NCBI GenBank assembly: GCA_039105265.1
Contig: JAPFFF010000014.1
Coordinates: 496,001-560,000, forward strand
DNA from: Tritrichomonas musculus
Lineage: Eukaryota > Parabasalia > Tritrichomonadida > Tritrichomonadidae
Length of the DNA: 64,000 nucleotides
Direction: 5' to 3'
Within the stretch, counting starts at the first letter, position 1. The number at the start of each line of letters is the position of its first letter. The notes under the pieces are model-generated. The model saw nothing but the letters and a program-made list of their open reading frames with translations. It had not been told where the DNA came from and made no database searches. Below, piece by piece: positions 31,881 to 42,100 of this stretch. The position numbers were made by a program, and so were the translations under genes.

Positions 31881-32879
31881 ATGAGAAAAATACCTTCACC
31901 AGAACAGATAGACAAAAACATTGCTGCTCTTGAGAAAGGTATAACGATTACACAAATAGAGAAAGATGCAATATCCATAATTCTTCAAACAGCATCGGAG
32001 CTTGGTTCAAATGTCACCGTCAGAATTGTTGGAGGCTGGGTCAGGGACAAAATACTTGGTATAAACTCACAAGATATCGATTTAGCTGTTGAAAATGTAA
32101 CTGGTGATGAATTTGGCAAGCAGTTACAATCACATTTTCCACAAAATATGTCTAAATATCAGACAATTATAGAATATGAAGGTCAACCTTCAGTTTTATG
32201 GGTAGCGAAAGCTGTTATATTTGATGATTTCGATATTGATGTTTGTCGTCTTCGAACAGAAGAAATACCAGACCTTCCACCGAGTGAGAGACAAGGAACT
32301 CCGTATGAAGACTCTGTTGGTCGTGATTTTACGATCAATTCATTATTTCTGAATTTGAATACAATGAAAGTTGAGGATTTTGCAAATGGTATTAATGATA
32401 TTAAGAAAGGAATCCTTCGAACTGGCGTTGATTCGATTCAAGGATTATCTTTTGAATTGCCTCGAATTGTTCGTGCATTTCGGTTTTCTGTTAATTTTCC
32501 TTTCAAAATGGATGAGAAATTACGTCTGGCTATTCCAAAGTTGAGGGATAGATTTATCAAGAAGGCACCAAGAAGTGTTTGTTCTAGCCAGATGTTAAAA
32601 GCTTTTTTGACCCGAAATGACGCCTGTCAAATTTTTGATGAAATGGTTGAATTGAATTTTTTTGACGCGTTTTTTGATCCTCTCAACGAGTTGAATATTG
32701 ATGTGGAAAAAGCTAAAAATAGAATTAGAAATCTGCAGAATGATGATCCTGTTATCATGTTTGCTGAGGTATATTATGAGTCTTATAAATCAAACAGTGA
32801 AAAAACAACAAGTGTTATCAAAATACACCAACTGAAGACAAGCAATGAAGAAACTATTCTTTCCTATTTATCAAAATAA
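31881..32879 (+). CDS. CCA-adding tRNA nucleotidyltransferase
   Basis: This 332-residue enzyme adds or repairs the 3' CCA of tRNAs. The class II nucleotidyltransferase head is clear: VRIVGGWVRDKILG (47-60) with catalytic D65 and D67 in DIDLAV, the third carboxylate region FDIDV (117-121), GRDFTINSLF (147-156, the motif RRDFTINAL) and PRIVRAFRF (194-202). The EDxxR-type template motif that selects C and A should lie just after this; its exact residues were not verified. At 332 residues the protein is shorter than many eukaryotic enzymes, with a reduced body and tail. No mitochondrial presequence is seen, as expected for an organism with hydrogenosomes lacking a genome. It is convergent with the next gene, with a perfect palindrome between them. 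Confidence 0.9.
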   Translation: MRKIPSPEQIDKNIAALEKGITITQIEKDAISIILQTASELGSNVTVRIVGGWVRDKILGINSQDIDLAVENVTGDEFGKQLQSHFPQNMSKYQTIIEYEGQPSVLWVAKAVIFDDFDIDVCRLRTEEIPDLPPSERQGTPYEDSVGRDFTINSLFLNLNTMKVEDFANGINDIKKGILRTGVDSIQGLSFELPRIVRAFRFSVNFPFKMDEKLRLAIPKLRDRFIKKAPRSVCSSQMLKAFLTRNDACQIFDEMVELNFFDAFFDPLNELNIDVEKAKNRIRNLQNDDPVIMFAEVYYESYKSNSEKTTSVIKIHQLKTSNEETILSYLSK

Positions 32880-32906
32880 ATGATTATAAAATAAAAATAT
32901 ATTTTA

Positions 32907-32928
32907 ATATATTTGGTACCAAATATAT
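32907..32928. terminator. Perfect 22-bp palindrome after the CCA-enzyme gene
   Basis: A perfect inverted repeat centred on GGTACC lies 27 bp after the stop codon, between two convergent genes. It could form a 3'-UTR hairpin or act in termination for either strand. Function is inferred from position. Confidence 0.35.
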
Positions 32929-32996
32929 AAAATTTAAACAGATAATTAACAATATTTATTAAAATAACAAATATATAATAATAAATAATATGGTTA

Positions 32997-34730
32997 TTAC
33001 TTAGCTTGTTGGCTATGCTTAATCAATATAGGGTGAGGCTTTTTAATTGGAGGAGTCGATTTTTTCCTTGAGGATTTTCTTGATTGCTTTTTTTTAGTGG
33101 ACTTCATAGGAGATTGTTGTCGCTGAGATTTCACTTGAAGATTTGATTGCATTCTTTGTTGCATCATAAGACGACTCCTTTGACCTGGTAAAAGAGGCAA
33201 CATTGGATTTATACTTCCATTAACAATATTTATACTGGAACCAGTAGTATTAATATTTTTCGCATTATTCCGATTACTTTCAATTTGAGGAGGAGGAATA
33301 AAAGTAGACTTTTTACCATCAAATGGAAATGTTTTCAGGTTTAAAAGTGCTTGGCAACGTGTAAAAGCATCAAATTCAGATAAAGTTGCTTCATCATTTG
33401 ATGCATGTGACATGTTAAATGAAATAGTTATTGATTGTGCATTGGGGCATGACGGAAAAAAAAAAGCAGAAAAGTAATATGGAATTGATTTCGTTACTGT
33501 TAAAGTAAAAGCAACATTTAAAATGAATTGCTTAATCCATTTGACGCGAACTGAAGCCAAGCGAGAAATGGATTCAATTATGAGAAGAGCTCGTGCTTTA
33601 TATTTTTGTGAAATATGTGATAAAGAAACAAATATAAGGACTCTTCTGATATAAACCATAAGCCAGTCTTTTAATTCATTATTTTCGCCATATTTGGTAA
33701 TTATCTCAATCATTGCACTGAATGCGGCACGATGCCATATTTTTGAGGTTACAGAACCTTTTGCTAATCTAGTAATCGGTATCATTGGACCAACTTTTTC
33801 TGTGAATGATAAAATAAGGTCGATGTTGGATAGAGAATTGACCATTATGGAATTGATCAATTTTGTTGGTCTAATAAGTGAGATGAGATGATTTTTGATA
33901 AAATTAACAGAATAAATAAAAATATCATTTGAATTGGTCAGAATTGATAAATACTGAGTAATTCTCTCTTTGAGAACATTTTTTTCATTCTTTTTAAGAG
34001 TCAATTTCATTAATGATAAGAGCCACCTTGCTGCTGTCATACGAACAAATGAAGGTGATGATGAAATCAATCGAAGTAGAGCATCCGAAAACTTATTACT
34101 TTTTAATATCGAATTTTGATTTGAACGTAATGTTAATGATATCTGTCTATAAAGAATTTCACCAAGAATTAAGTGATGTGTCCATTTATTAGAGTTGTTT
34201 GGTGCAGAAATTGGTTGTAAAAAGCTTAAATGTAGGTCAAAAAAGGCGTCGGCAATAGAGTGATGCGATGTAAATTGTGACCAGATTGGATTATTTTTAT
34301 CACAAACTTCTAAAACAGATCTAAATAAAAGGATTGGCTCAAAAACATATAGAGGCATATTATATAGAAAAAACACTTCAAAATTACTGTTATTGTATAT
34401 AATCATAAGCTGGATACATTGGTTGACATTTTGCGGTGAAATATATTGTCTGAGTTTGTATAAAAGAACAACAAAATCTGGAAATGATGAAATTGGATCT
34501 GGAATATCTTTTGATTTGCAAAGAGGAGATACGATTTTTACAATTTGTCCCCAATATTGATTTAAAGGAAGAGTGTCTTGCCCTAAAAATAGTAAAATTG
34601 GAAAAAGTTTTTTCCATATTAGTGAGGCTTCTTTTGGAAGAATACACTTGGGAGGAGCATCACTGTTATTTGAAGGGTTTATTGATGTGTTCCACCATCT
34701 GTACGCCTCAGAAGGCGACTTTGCGAGCAT
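32997..34730 (-). CDS. Helical protein of unknown function with basic Ser/Lys-rich tail
   Basis: I place the start at the ATG at 34730 (MLAKSPSEAYRWWNTS), giving 577 residues; the longer frame starts with TTG. The first ~440 residues are Leu/Ile-rich and helical, with stretches that look like HEAT/ARM-type pairs (FVRMTAARWLLSLMKL; AAFSAMIEIITKYGENNELKDWL; ARALLIIESISRLASVRVKW). Then comes a less regular segment with FNMSHASNDEATLSEFDAF. The last ~90 residues are low complexity and strongly basic (KSTKKKQSRKSSRKKSTPPIKK), a possible nuclear or nucleic-acid-binding tail. I do not recognise the family. It is divergent from the CAMSAP-like gene, 187 bp away, so the two probably share a regulatory region. 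Confidence 0.75.
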   Translation of the reverse strand: MLAKSPSEAYRWWNTSINPSNNSDAPPKCILPKEASLIWKKLFPILLFLGQDTLPLNQYWGQIVKIVSPLCKSKDIPDPISSFPDFVVLLYKLRQYISPQNVNQCIQLMIIYNNSNFEVFFLYNMPLYVFEPILLFRSVLEVCDKNNPIWSQFTSHHSIADAFFDLHLSFLQPISAPNNSNKWTHHLILGEILYRQISLTLRSNQNSILKSNKFSDALLRLISSSPSFVRMTAARWLLSLMKLTLKKNEKNVLKERITQYLSILTNSNDIFIYSVNFIKNHLISLIRPTKLINSIMVNSLSNIDLILSFTEKVGPMIPITRLAKGSVTSKIWHRAAFSAMIEIITKYGENNELKDWLMVYIRRVLIFVSLSHISQKYKARALLIIESISRLASVRVKWIKQFILNVAFTLTVTKSIPYYFSAFFFPSCPNAQSITISFNMSHASNDEATLSEFDAFTRCQALLNLKTFPFDGKKSTFIPPPQIESNRNNAKNINTTGSSINIVNGSINPMLPLLPGQRSRLMMQQRMQSNLQVKSQRQQSPMKSTKKKQSRKSSRKKSTPPIKKPHPILIKHSQQAK

Positions 34731-34917
34731 GGAAATTGCGCAGGCGTTTTGCACAAATTTTGATTTGTATAAATTCCTCAATAAATTGAAATAAAAAATT
34801 TTTTTCAATTATGAATTCAATTCATTTTCTGAAAAATTATTTGACCTTTTTTTATAAAATTCATTCAATAAATAACAGGTAAAAAACGTTACAAAATTCA
34901 TGATTTACAGTGTATAA

Positions 34918-36696
34918 ATGAGCAATGAAGACGCAGACGCTCATTTTCGTTGGATTGGAATTATTGCAGACCGAATAATTTGTGCCAAGGACCCAGGAAA
35001 GCAGCTTCCACTCTTATCTTTATCTTTTTTGGGCGACCATGATAATATACCAAACTTTTCGCAATTTAAAAGACCCAATTTCCCAATAACAGTTGATGAT
35101 CTCGCCGATGGAAAATTGTATGGAATTATTCTTTACGTCCTTTCTTCAAATAAGAAGACAAAATCTAATCCAAATTTAGCAAAAGTTTATGAATTGCTCA
35201 ATGAAGATCAAGCAAAGCGAAGTAATTTAACTGTAACCGAAAAAGAAATAGATAATAGTTTTGATTCAATTCTTAATAATCTTTCAAACAAAGGATACCG
35301 CCCTAAAAAGCCATGCGATCCATCTGGTTTAAATGATAAAAATATAGAGCATCATGTCAATTTGTGTAAGTCTATTGAATTTTATATTGTAGACCATTCT
35401 CTAAGGGCAGACTTATTAATATCTGATCTTCGTCGTCTTCCTCGATCATTTTTTGTATTTCAACGCAATATGCATATTGATCATATTGAAGATGCTGTTT
35501 CACTTTGGCTTTCAAAATTCCATTGTAATCCTTTTTTTACAAAAGAAGCCAAAATAGGAAACTCTAAATATGAAAATGATAGTCAAAAACTGATAAAGCA
35601 ATATAAATTGCATTTAAATGAGAAAAATTATTGTCTTCAAATTGATACATCGAAGTATTCAAAAGTTGCAGCCTGCCTAGCTCGTATTTTCCCCAAACAA
35701 ATAAACAAAAATGAAATCAAAGATGGAATAAGTGAAGAAGAAATTCAATTCAATAAAAGTCTTTCAAATTGTATTTTAAGTGAACTTCATGCATTTATGA
35801 TTGATGAATATCCTTGTGATGAACGTCTTTTTTTACTCTTTATTTCAGATTTATTTTATGCTACACGAGAAGGTGCCAAAAATTTCGTTAAAGCTGAAAT
35901 ATCTCGCCAAGTATCATATGTTCCTCGCCATCAGCCACTTACGATTCATAATTATCAAATAGCTAGGCCACAAGCTCTTTCTGTTTGTACATTTACAAAA
36001 AAGCCAATAATTAACGATATTAAAAGCAGTCAAAATAACCACAACTTTCATATTAATCATGTTGAATTATTTAAGCCAAATTTGAATAATCGCGCCAAAA
36101 CTCAGCCAAAGATAGTCAGACCTGCCATCGAGCAAACACCTCTACCACCACTAAAAGCAGATATAAAACCGCCTAATAAAGACAAAAGTCTTTATAATAA
36201 TAATAATCATGATAAAAAGCATGTTAAAAATCATAAAAAAGCACAAAACAAAAAGTGTAAGACTAAAAATAGTGAAAAGGCTGAGAATGCTGATGATCAG
36301 GAGCAAATCGAAGAAGATCAGAATGATCAAGAAGAGGAAGAGCAAGCGGATAATTCTCAACAAGTTGTCTCTGATGCTGAAGTGAATCAAAACTCACAAG
36401 AGAAGAAAAGAAATGACACAGAAAAAAAGAAAATTAAAAAATATAATCTTGAATTTCCTGAAATTGAAATTTTATTGAAAAGATTAATTGACAAGTATCC
36501 TGATGAAGAAGACTATTTCATTGATCTATATGATTCTTTCATGCGAATTATGCAAGAAGCTTATGCAGTAAATAGCCCAAAAGTTTCTGACATATTCAAA
36601 AGAGCACAGTCAACTTTTCAGCTGCTATTAGAAGGTCAGAAAATCGATTACGATTTTGAATATATGCTATCAAGCATGATAAAAAAGCAAAAATAG
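34918..36696 (+). CDS. CAMSAP/Patronin-like N-terminal CH-domain protein
   Basis: In this 592-residue protein, the first ~330 residues follow the order of blocks seen at the N-terminus of CAMSAP/Patronin proteins: FPITVDDLADGKLYGIILYVL (55-75), a SILNNLSNKGYRP helix, HIEDAVSLWLSKF (189-201, close to DIEDAVMYWINK) and a calponin-homology-like end, LSELHAFMIDEYPCDERLFLLFISDLFYA (287-315). CAMSAPs bind and protect microtubule minus ends. Residues about 390-495 are a low-complexity linker rich in Asn, Lys and Glu, and the C-terminus is a helical domain of about 85 residues. No CKK domain, the microtubule-end-binding module of CAMSAPs, is visible, so the activity may differ. TCATGATTTA just before the ATG is the initiator candidate. 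Confidence 0.55.
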   Translation: MSNEDADAHFRWIGIIADRIICAKDPGKQLPLLSLSFLGDHDNIPNFSQFKRPNFPITVDDLADGKLYGIILYVLSSNKKTKSNPNLAKVYELLNEDQAKRSNLTVTEKEIDNSFDSILNNLSNKGYRPKKPCDPSGLNDKNIEHHVNLCKSIEFYIVDHSLRADLLISDLRRLPRSFFVFQRNMHIDHIEDAVSLWLSKFHCNPFFTKEAKIGNSKYENDSQKLIKQYKLHLNEKNYCLQIDTSKYSKVAACLARIFPKQINKNEIKDGISEEEIQFNKSLSNCILSELHAFMIDEYPCDERLFLLFISDLFYATREGAKNFVKAEISRQVSYVPRHQPLTIHNYQIARPQALSVCTFTKKPIINDIKSSQNNHNFHINHVELFKPNLNNRAKTQPKIVRPAIEQTPLPPLKADIKPPNKDKSLYNNNNHDKKHVKNHKKAQNKKCKTKNSEKAENADDQEQIEEDQNDQEEEEQADNSQQVVSDAEVNQNSQEKKRNDTEKKKIKKYNLEFPEIEILLKRLIDKYPDEEDYFIDLYDSFMRIMQEAYAVNSPKVSDIFKRAQSTFQLLLEGQKIDYDFEYMLSSMIKKQK

Positions 36697-36949
36697 CAGT
36701 AACAAGTTCAATGATTATTTGTATTTAATATATTATTTTAGTTTAATAAAATTTACATGTGACGAAAGAAAATTTTATACTTATTTTGAAATTATAATTC
36801 TAGTTTTAATAATAATATTGAGTTGGGTAGATTGATACATTTTTTTTTTTCTATTATAGAAATTCGATGAAGTATGTGAAAACATTGAGATAAGTAATGT
36901 CAATAAAAAAAAAACATGTTTACAAAAAGGAAGAATAGGGAAAAATTAA

Positions 36950-37618
36950 CTAAACAACGATTTGCTGTGATATGGGTGCAGTATCAGCTTTTTGCAAAGG
37001 TGAAAACGGAAATACGAGATCTTTTTTCTGTGTATAATATATTAGTAAAGCTCTTATCATATCACCAACAATTGGGCATTTAGTTAGTGTATATTTCTTC
37101 CATACTATCACAGATAAATCAAAATCGCATTTTTGATCTCCAACAAAGCGAAAATGAATGCCATCTTCAAGTATAGAAAGTGAAAGAATAGATTCAAATT
37201 GCCTAACGTCTATTTCAAATTTCATATATCCGTCTGTAGTTTGGAAATCAAAAGAAAAGCCTGCCCACTTCATTGGAACTTGGATTAATTGTGGAGAATT
37301 TGTACTTGCGGGAATATTAGAGATTTTTCCGAATTCGATATCAGATCCAACAGAAACAATATTAAACGATTTTGTGTATGGTATGAATGTAAATTCTTGA
37401 CTAATTTGTTTTGCAACTTTTGGATCCCTGATGTGAGTGAAAAAGCGTGAGAGGAGAGTATTGATCCAAATCGAAGTCTCTTGGTCTTGTACTTTAGCTG
37501 GACGTTCGATTTTTATAAATCGACAAAAGAATTCAAAACCATGTTTTTTGAAATAGAAGAAAAGCGCAAGAATAATTATAGTTGAAGTAAAAAAACCAAT
37601 TGTTGTAGCTACATTCAT
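36950..37618 (-). CDS. Membrane-anchored SMP-domain lipid-transfer protein candidate
   Basis: The product has 222 residues. An N-terminal transmembrane helix (about 7-24) followed by a basic stretch (FKKHGFEFF) suggests anchoring in the ER with the rest in the cytosol. ETSIWINTLLSRFFTHIRDPKVAKQIS (47-73) matches the opening of SMP domains (E...WLN.LL.RIF.........). The beta-rich remainder (GSDIEFGKISNIPA, PMKWAGFSFDFQTTDGYMKFEIDVRQ, SILEDGIHFRFVG) fits the TULIP/SMP fold found in E-Syt, TEX2/Nvj2 and ERMES subunits, which carry lipids at membrane contact sites. No PH or C2 domain is present. A 16-bp palindrome lies just upstream of the start. Confidence 0.65.
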   Translation of the reverse strand: MNVATTIGFFTSTIIILALFFYFKKHGFEFFCRFIKIERPAKVQDQETSIWINTLLSRFFTHIRDPKVAKQISQEFTFIPYTKSFNIVSVGSDIEFGKISNIPASTNSPQLIQVPMKWAGFSFDFQTTDGYMKFEIDVRQFESILSLSILEDGIHFRFVGDQKCDFDLSVIVWKKYTLTKCPIVGDMIRALLIYYTQKKDLVFPFSPLQKADTAPISQQIVV

Positions 37619-37630
37619 TTTTTTTGGGAA

Positions 37631-37646
37631 TTGGCCTTAAGGCCAA
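37631..37646. promoter_or_regulatory. Perfect 16-bp palindrome before the SMP gene
   Basis: TTGGCCTTAAGGCCAA lies 12 bp upstream of the minus-strand ATG at 37618, in the short divergent space shared with the CFAP20-domain gene. Its GC-rich halves stand out in AT-rich DNA. It could be a protein-binding site or a 5'-UTR hairpin. Confidence 0.4.
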
Positions 37647-37841
37647 AAACAAAATCTGATGAAATGTATTGAAAAAAAGATTATTATTCATATATTTTTT
37701 CTCTTATCATTTTACTCGAAACTCATAAAATATTGTCCAAGAAATATAATTGCTCATTCAGAAAAACTTTCTCTCCATAAGCGAAATTATGATATCATTC
37801 AATTTTGTTTTCAATTTTTTTTATAATTTTTTGCTTTCGAA

Positions 37842-38768
37842 ATGGAGCAAAAACTTATTGTAATTTTGGGTCCGAATCGTTCTTTGAAAACCACGAAATT
37901 TGAACACATTGCAAATGCACGCACCACAGCATACAAAATATCTAGAGGTAATAATTTTATATATTCAGAACATTCGTCAGAACCGCTCAATCTTCAGATG
38001 CGTTACTTTGTTGTCCAAATTTTCCATAAAGCAGGTGATCCTGTTACAATAAATCTTACAATGAAAACAGCTAAAGAAAGTGAAGAAACAATTTTTTCTT
38101 TTTCAACAAGTAACCGTGCTACTCAACAACGATCTTCCTCAAACATGGTCAATGTTAAACTCGCTACTGTTCCACCAGATGAATGGGTTAATGTTTGCAT
38201 TGATTTAGAGTATACTGTGATTAAAAATTTACCTGATTCGGCTTTTGTATCTCTAACAAACTTTGAAATCAATCCAACTTGTCTAATTCGCTTTGTTTTT
38301 ACTGTTCCAACTCCACTTCGCCCAGAAAATAATGGCATAGATTTGCCTAATAAAACCCGATTTCAAGGTCTAAAGTCTCAAACTGTTCTTTATGCAGAAA
38401 ATGTACCGAAAACATCAAAGCCACGTAATCCAGGCCGATCTCAAGGCTTAGTAACTAAGCAAACAAAGTCTCCTCTGAAACAAAAAAGGCCTAAAACTGC
38501 TGCTTCAAATGAAAAAAGTAGTTCGAGAACTCCAGAAACCAAATTTGAAAATAGTCTTCCTAGTAAAAATAAAGCATTTGATGACGAAGAAGAAGATTCA
38601 GACGATGATGCTTTTATTGGATCTGAACCAGTAATAACAAATGAAGATATTAACGTTCAAAATGGATTACCTGAAAATGAAGAAGAAGAGCTTGAACTCG
38701 TATATGTTGAAGCTCTTAAATGCTATTATTGCCCAAATAACCAGCAATATTACCAAATCGACGATTGA
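37842..38768 (+). CDS. CFAP20-domain (DUF667) protein
   Basis: In this 308-residue protein, residues about 20-165 resemble the CFAP20/DUF667 domain: a beta-rich stretch (LNLQMRYFVVQIFHKAGDPVTINL), a polar turn with SNRATQQRSSSN, then VKLATVPPDEWVNVCIDLEYTV (matching the P..L..GWN.I..DL block) and FEINPTCLIRFVFTVP (matching I..NCRIRR.YF). CFAP20 is a ciliary inner-junction protein. Longer proteins with this domain followed by disordered tails, such as the CFAP20DC type, are the better parallel here. Residues 170-280 are low complexity, basic and then acidic. The last ~25 residues (LVYVEALKCYYCPNNQQYYQ) form a small Cys/Tyr-rich end. It starts 223 bp from the divergent SMP-domain gene. Confidence 0.6.
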   Translation: MEQKLIVILGPNRSLKTTKFEHIANARTTAYKISRGNNFIYSEHSSEPLNLQMRYFVVQIFHKAGDPVTINLTMKTAKESEETIFSFSTSNRATQQRSSSNMVNVKLATVPPDEWVNVCIDLEYTVIKNLPDSAFVSLTNFEINPTCLIRFVFTVPTPLRPENNGIDLPNKTRFQGLKSQTVLYAENVPKTSKPRNPGRSQGLVTKQTKSPLKQKRPKTAASNEKSSSRTPETKFENSLPSKNKAFDDEEEDSDDDAFIGSEPVITNEDINVQNGLPENEEEELELVYVEALKCYYCPNNQQYYQIDD

Positions 38769-39135
38769 ACTTTTTTATGAGAAATTTTGTTATAAAAAAA
38801 GAAATTGTTTTTTTACTTGAATTTCAAGTTGAAAGAGAAAAGTATTTTTTTGTCTGATTTTATATAAATATTTGTTTAACGGGTATTTTTTTTTTTTCTT
38901 ACATTTTAGATTTATGTATTTGGTTCAACTTTTCATTGCTTAATCTAGTTGCATCGATTTTAATGTTGATACCTTTTTATTCAAATTGGAGATTTTATTT
39001 TCAGTTTTTTTCAATATCAACATAATTTCCTTTTTCAATTTTTTCAATTAAAATCAACTTTTTTAGAAAGTTATCAGAAAAAAATTCGTTGAAATTGAGA
39101 TATATCCACTAATTTTCAATTTTTTATTTTAAAGG
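38769..39135. promoter_or_regulatory. Intergenic region before the SWIM-RING gene
   Basis: A near-palindrome, ACTTGAATTTCAAGT (about 38816-38830), lies about 50 bp after the CFAP20-domain stop. TCAATTTTTT at 39116-39125 is an initiator candidate 10 bp before the next ATG. The rest is AT-rich. Confidence 0.4.
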
Positions 39136-42100
39136 ATGCGAGGTATCTCTCTTTTATCTCGTCCAACAGCAGATATTATTCGAAACATTGGAAAAATTCA
39201 TCGACAAGAAATTCGCTTTATTATCGAACCTTGTGGTCCAACAAAATTTCATGTTAAACAAATTTATCCAGCTACATCACGTTCAGGTACGGTTTATACA
39301 GTTTCTATTGGGGCTGCACAATTATGCACATGCGGTTCACGTGAAATATGTATTCATATTTTATATGTTATGATACGATATTTTGGTGTACCGAAAAATA
39401 GTGAATTATTATATCAACGTTCGCTTTCCGATAGAGAAGTTAATTCACTTCTTGAACGACGATATATTAGGCGTGCTAGAATGCATTATCAACAAGAAAA
39501 TAGGCAAAGCTCCCCGAACAGAAATCATTCTCAAAACAATAATCATCAAAATCATCAGCATAATGTTCCTACTTCTGTTTATGTTCCAGCTTATCAACCT
39601 CCACAAAAAAAAGTCAACAGATTAAATATATCAGAAAATGATCTTTGTCCAATATGTTATGACTCGCTTTTTGATTGTCCTCCTGAAGAAGTTGCTTGGT
39701 GTTCTTATGGATGCGGTGGAAATTTCCATGTTAAATGTGTTCAAGAATGGATTTATTCACAAAATGCAGATGGAAAGCCTGGGTCATGTCCACTATGTAG
39801 AATTCAAATGGATGATCCAGACACTTCGGTCGCTCCGAATCAAAAAGAATTCGACAAATTTCATCAACAACAACTTTTGCAAAAACAAAATCAACCAAAT
39901 GAAACGCCAAGCAATAATAATAATTTGCTTCATTCCAATGATACGTGTGCATCATCAAATGTTACAAAATATTTCGAATCACTTGCGCAACGAAACGAAG
40001 ATACGAATAATAATAGCAACAACAATAATAATTTCAATTATATTAATAATAACGCCAGTATTAATAATAATCGTAATAATAGCAGCGATAACAATGATAA
40101 CAACAATAATAATCTGAATAGTAATGAAAATACTAGAAATAATAATGAAGATGGCGATAGTTACTTAGCAATGTTAAGGAGGGAATTAGAATCAAGTTCT
40201 CAGTCGCATGCTAGACTTCAGCAGCAAATTGAAAATCATAAAAGGCTTAATTCGCAAATTCATAACAATATCATCAACAATAATAGAAATAATGATGATG
40301 ATGAAACAATGCAAATGTCTTCACTTCAAGCTCAAATCTCTGAAATTGATGAATTTCTCACCGCAGCTCGTACTGAACTCAATAATGAAATGGCCCGACT
40401 CAAGGAGCATCAAAGGCGCGTACAGGCCTCAATCGAAGCCCAAATCAAAGCCGGAGCTCGTGCAAGAAGTGGTCTCAAAGACAGCCGAGGCAGGAACGTC
40501 GAACCAGTCCTCAAAGTCAGAGTTCCAATTTTTGACCCGCTCACAGCAACCACAACAGCATCACAGCAGCAACAACCAAAGCAGCTTCCTCGAATGATTG
40601 ACTCGGCTTCAATAAATGAGTCAACGCGACGAGGTCAGGCCAGATCTCTCCTGAACAGAAGCACAGATGACAATAGCAACGATAACAATAATAACAACAA
40701 TGTTGCTGTTGTTAATAATGATAATGATAGTGGTAGGAGCGAGTCACCAACTTCGATTTCTGATGATCATCAGAAGCGATCAAGAGTCGTTGTCACAGCA
40801 AAGCCAAAAATAGCACAACGAGTCGTACACAGAGCTGAATCACCAACATCAGTTTCCCTGGCTGCTTCAGAGCCAATTGTGCAGATTCAGATTCCGACTT
40901 CTGCTTCATTGAGCCAAGTCGAGTCGATACAGAAAAATTTTCTGCCTGCCATCCAGGAAGCCGTCCCTCAAGAGAAGAATGAGGCCAGCAGCAGCAGTCC
41001 TACTGTGTCAAATTTTGGGGGAAGTCTCTTGCAGAGCCCACCGAAGACAAGCTCGCCTGTGATTGCCAGGCCGTCTTCATCGCAATCGCCATCGATTCTG
41101 TCTCCTGCAACAGTGGCTGCTGCAAATTCGGCATCTTCAATTCCGCCCAGATCATCATTGACGCAGCTTTCGCAGATTGCCGCACCGAAGCAGCTAATCA
41201 GGCCTTCCCCATCACTGCCTTCAAATTCATCATCAATTCTGCTAGATTCTCTTGCTGATCAGCCGCCACTGTCAGATAATTCACCATCATTAGCAGACAA
41301 TTCACCATTGTTATCGGATAATTCGCTTCCATCAGTGTCGCCGGCTTCACTTGCTGATCAATCATCACTGTCATCTAAGTGTCCTTTGTTATCAAATAAT
41401 TCACCGTCATCTTTTTTAGCTTTGCCTGCCAGTCCGCCATCGCCAATTAATAACTCACCTTTAGTGTCGTCTGATTCGCCATCATTATCAGATAATTCGC
41501 CTTCAGTGTCGTCTGATTCGCCATCATTATCAGATAATTCGCCTTCACAGTCATCTAAATCGCCTTTGTTCTCAAATAATTCACCATCTTCTTTTCTGGC
41601 TTTGCCTGCCAGTCCGCCATCGCTGTCGTCTGATTCGCCATCACCAACAGATAATTCGCCTTCAGTGTCGTCTGATTCGCCATCACCAACTGGTAATTCG
41701 CCTTCACCGTCATCTTTTCTGGCTTTGCCTGCCAGTCCGCCATCGCTGTCGTCTGATTCGCCATCACCAACAGATAATTCGCCTTCAGTGTCGTCTGATT
41801 CGCCATCACCAACAGATAATTCACCTTCGCCGTCATCTTTTCTGGCTTTGCCTGCCAGTCCGCCATCGCTTTCGTCTAATCTTCCACCGGCAGCAGGTTG
41901 TTCGCCATTTGTTTCTGCATCAATATCTGCGGCTTCTCCTTCTGATGCATCAGCAGAGGCGGCTTCTTCATCGCCAGCAGCAGAAAGCGGGCACCACTCG
42001 CGGCTTGACTCGCTCATCGATGAGCTTTGCTCGCTTGAATCATACATCGAGCAGCAGCCGGCAGCGCCATGTCCTCATCACCGCTACGCATCTCTTCATC

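Noticed and set aside
34731-34808. TTG start extending the unknown helical protein by 26 residues
   Set aside because: TTG starts are not expected in eukaryotes, and the added residues overlap the probable promoter region.
41358-42047. 229-codon minus-strand open frame opposite the SWIM-RING gene
   Set aside because: It is the antisense of the Ser/Pro minisatellite, giving a repetitive Gly/Asp/Glu peptide; the sense strand has zinc-finger domains and a conserved-looking tail.
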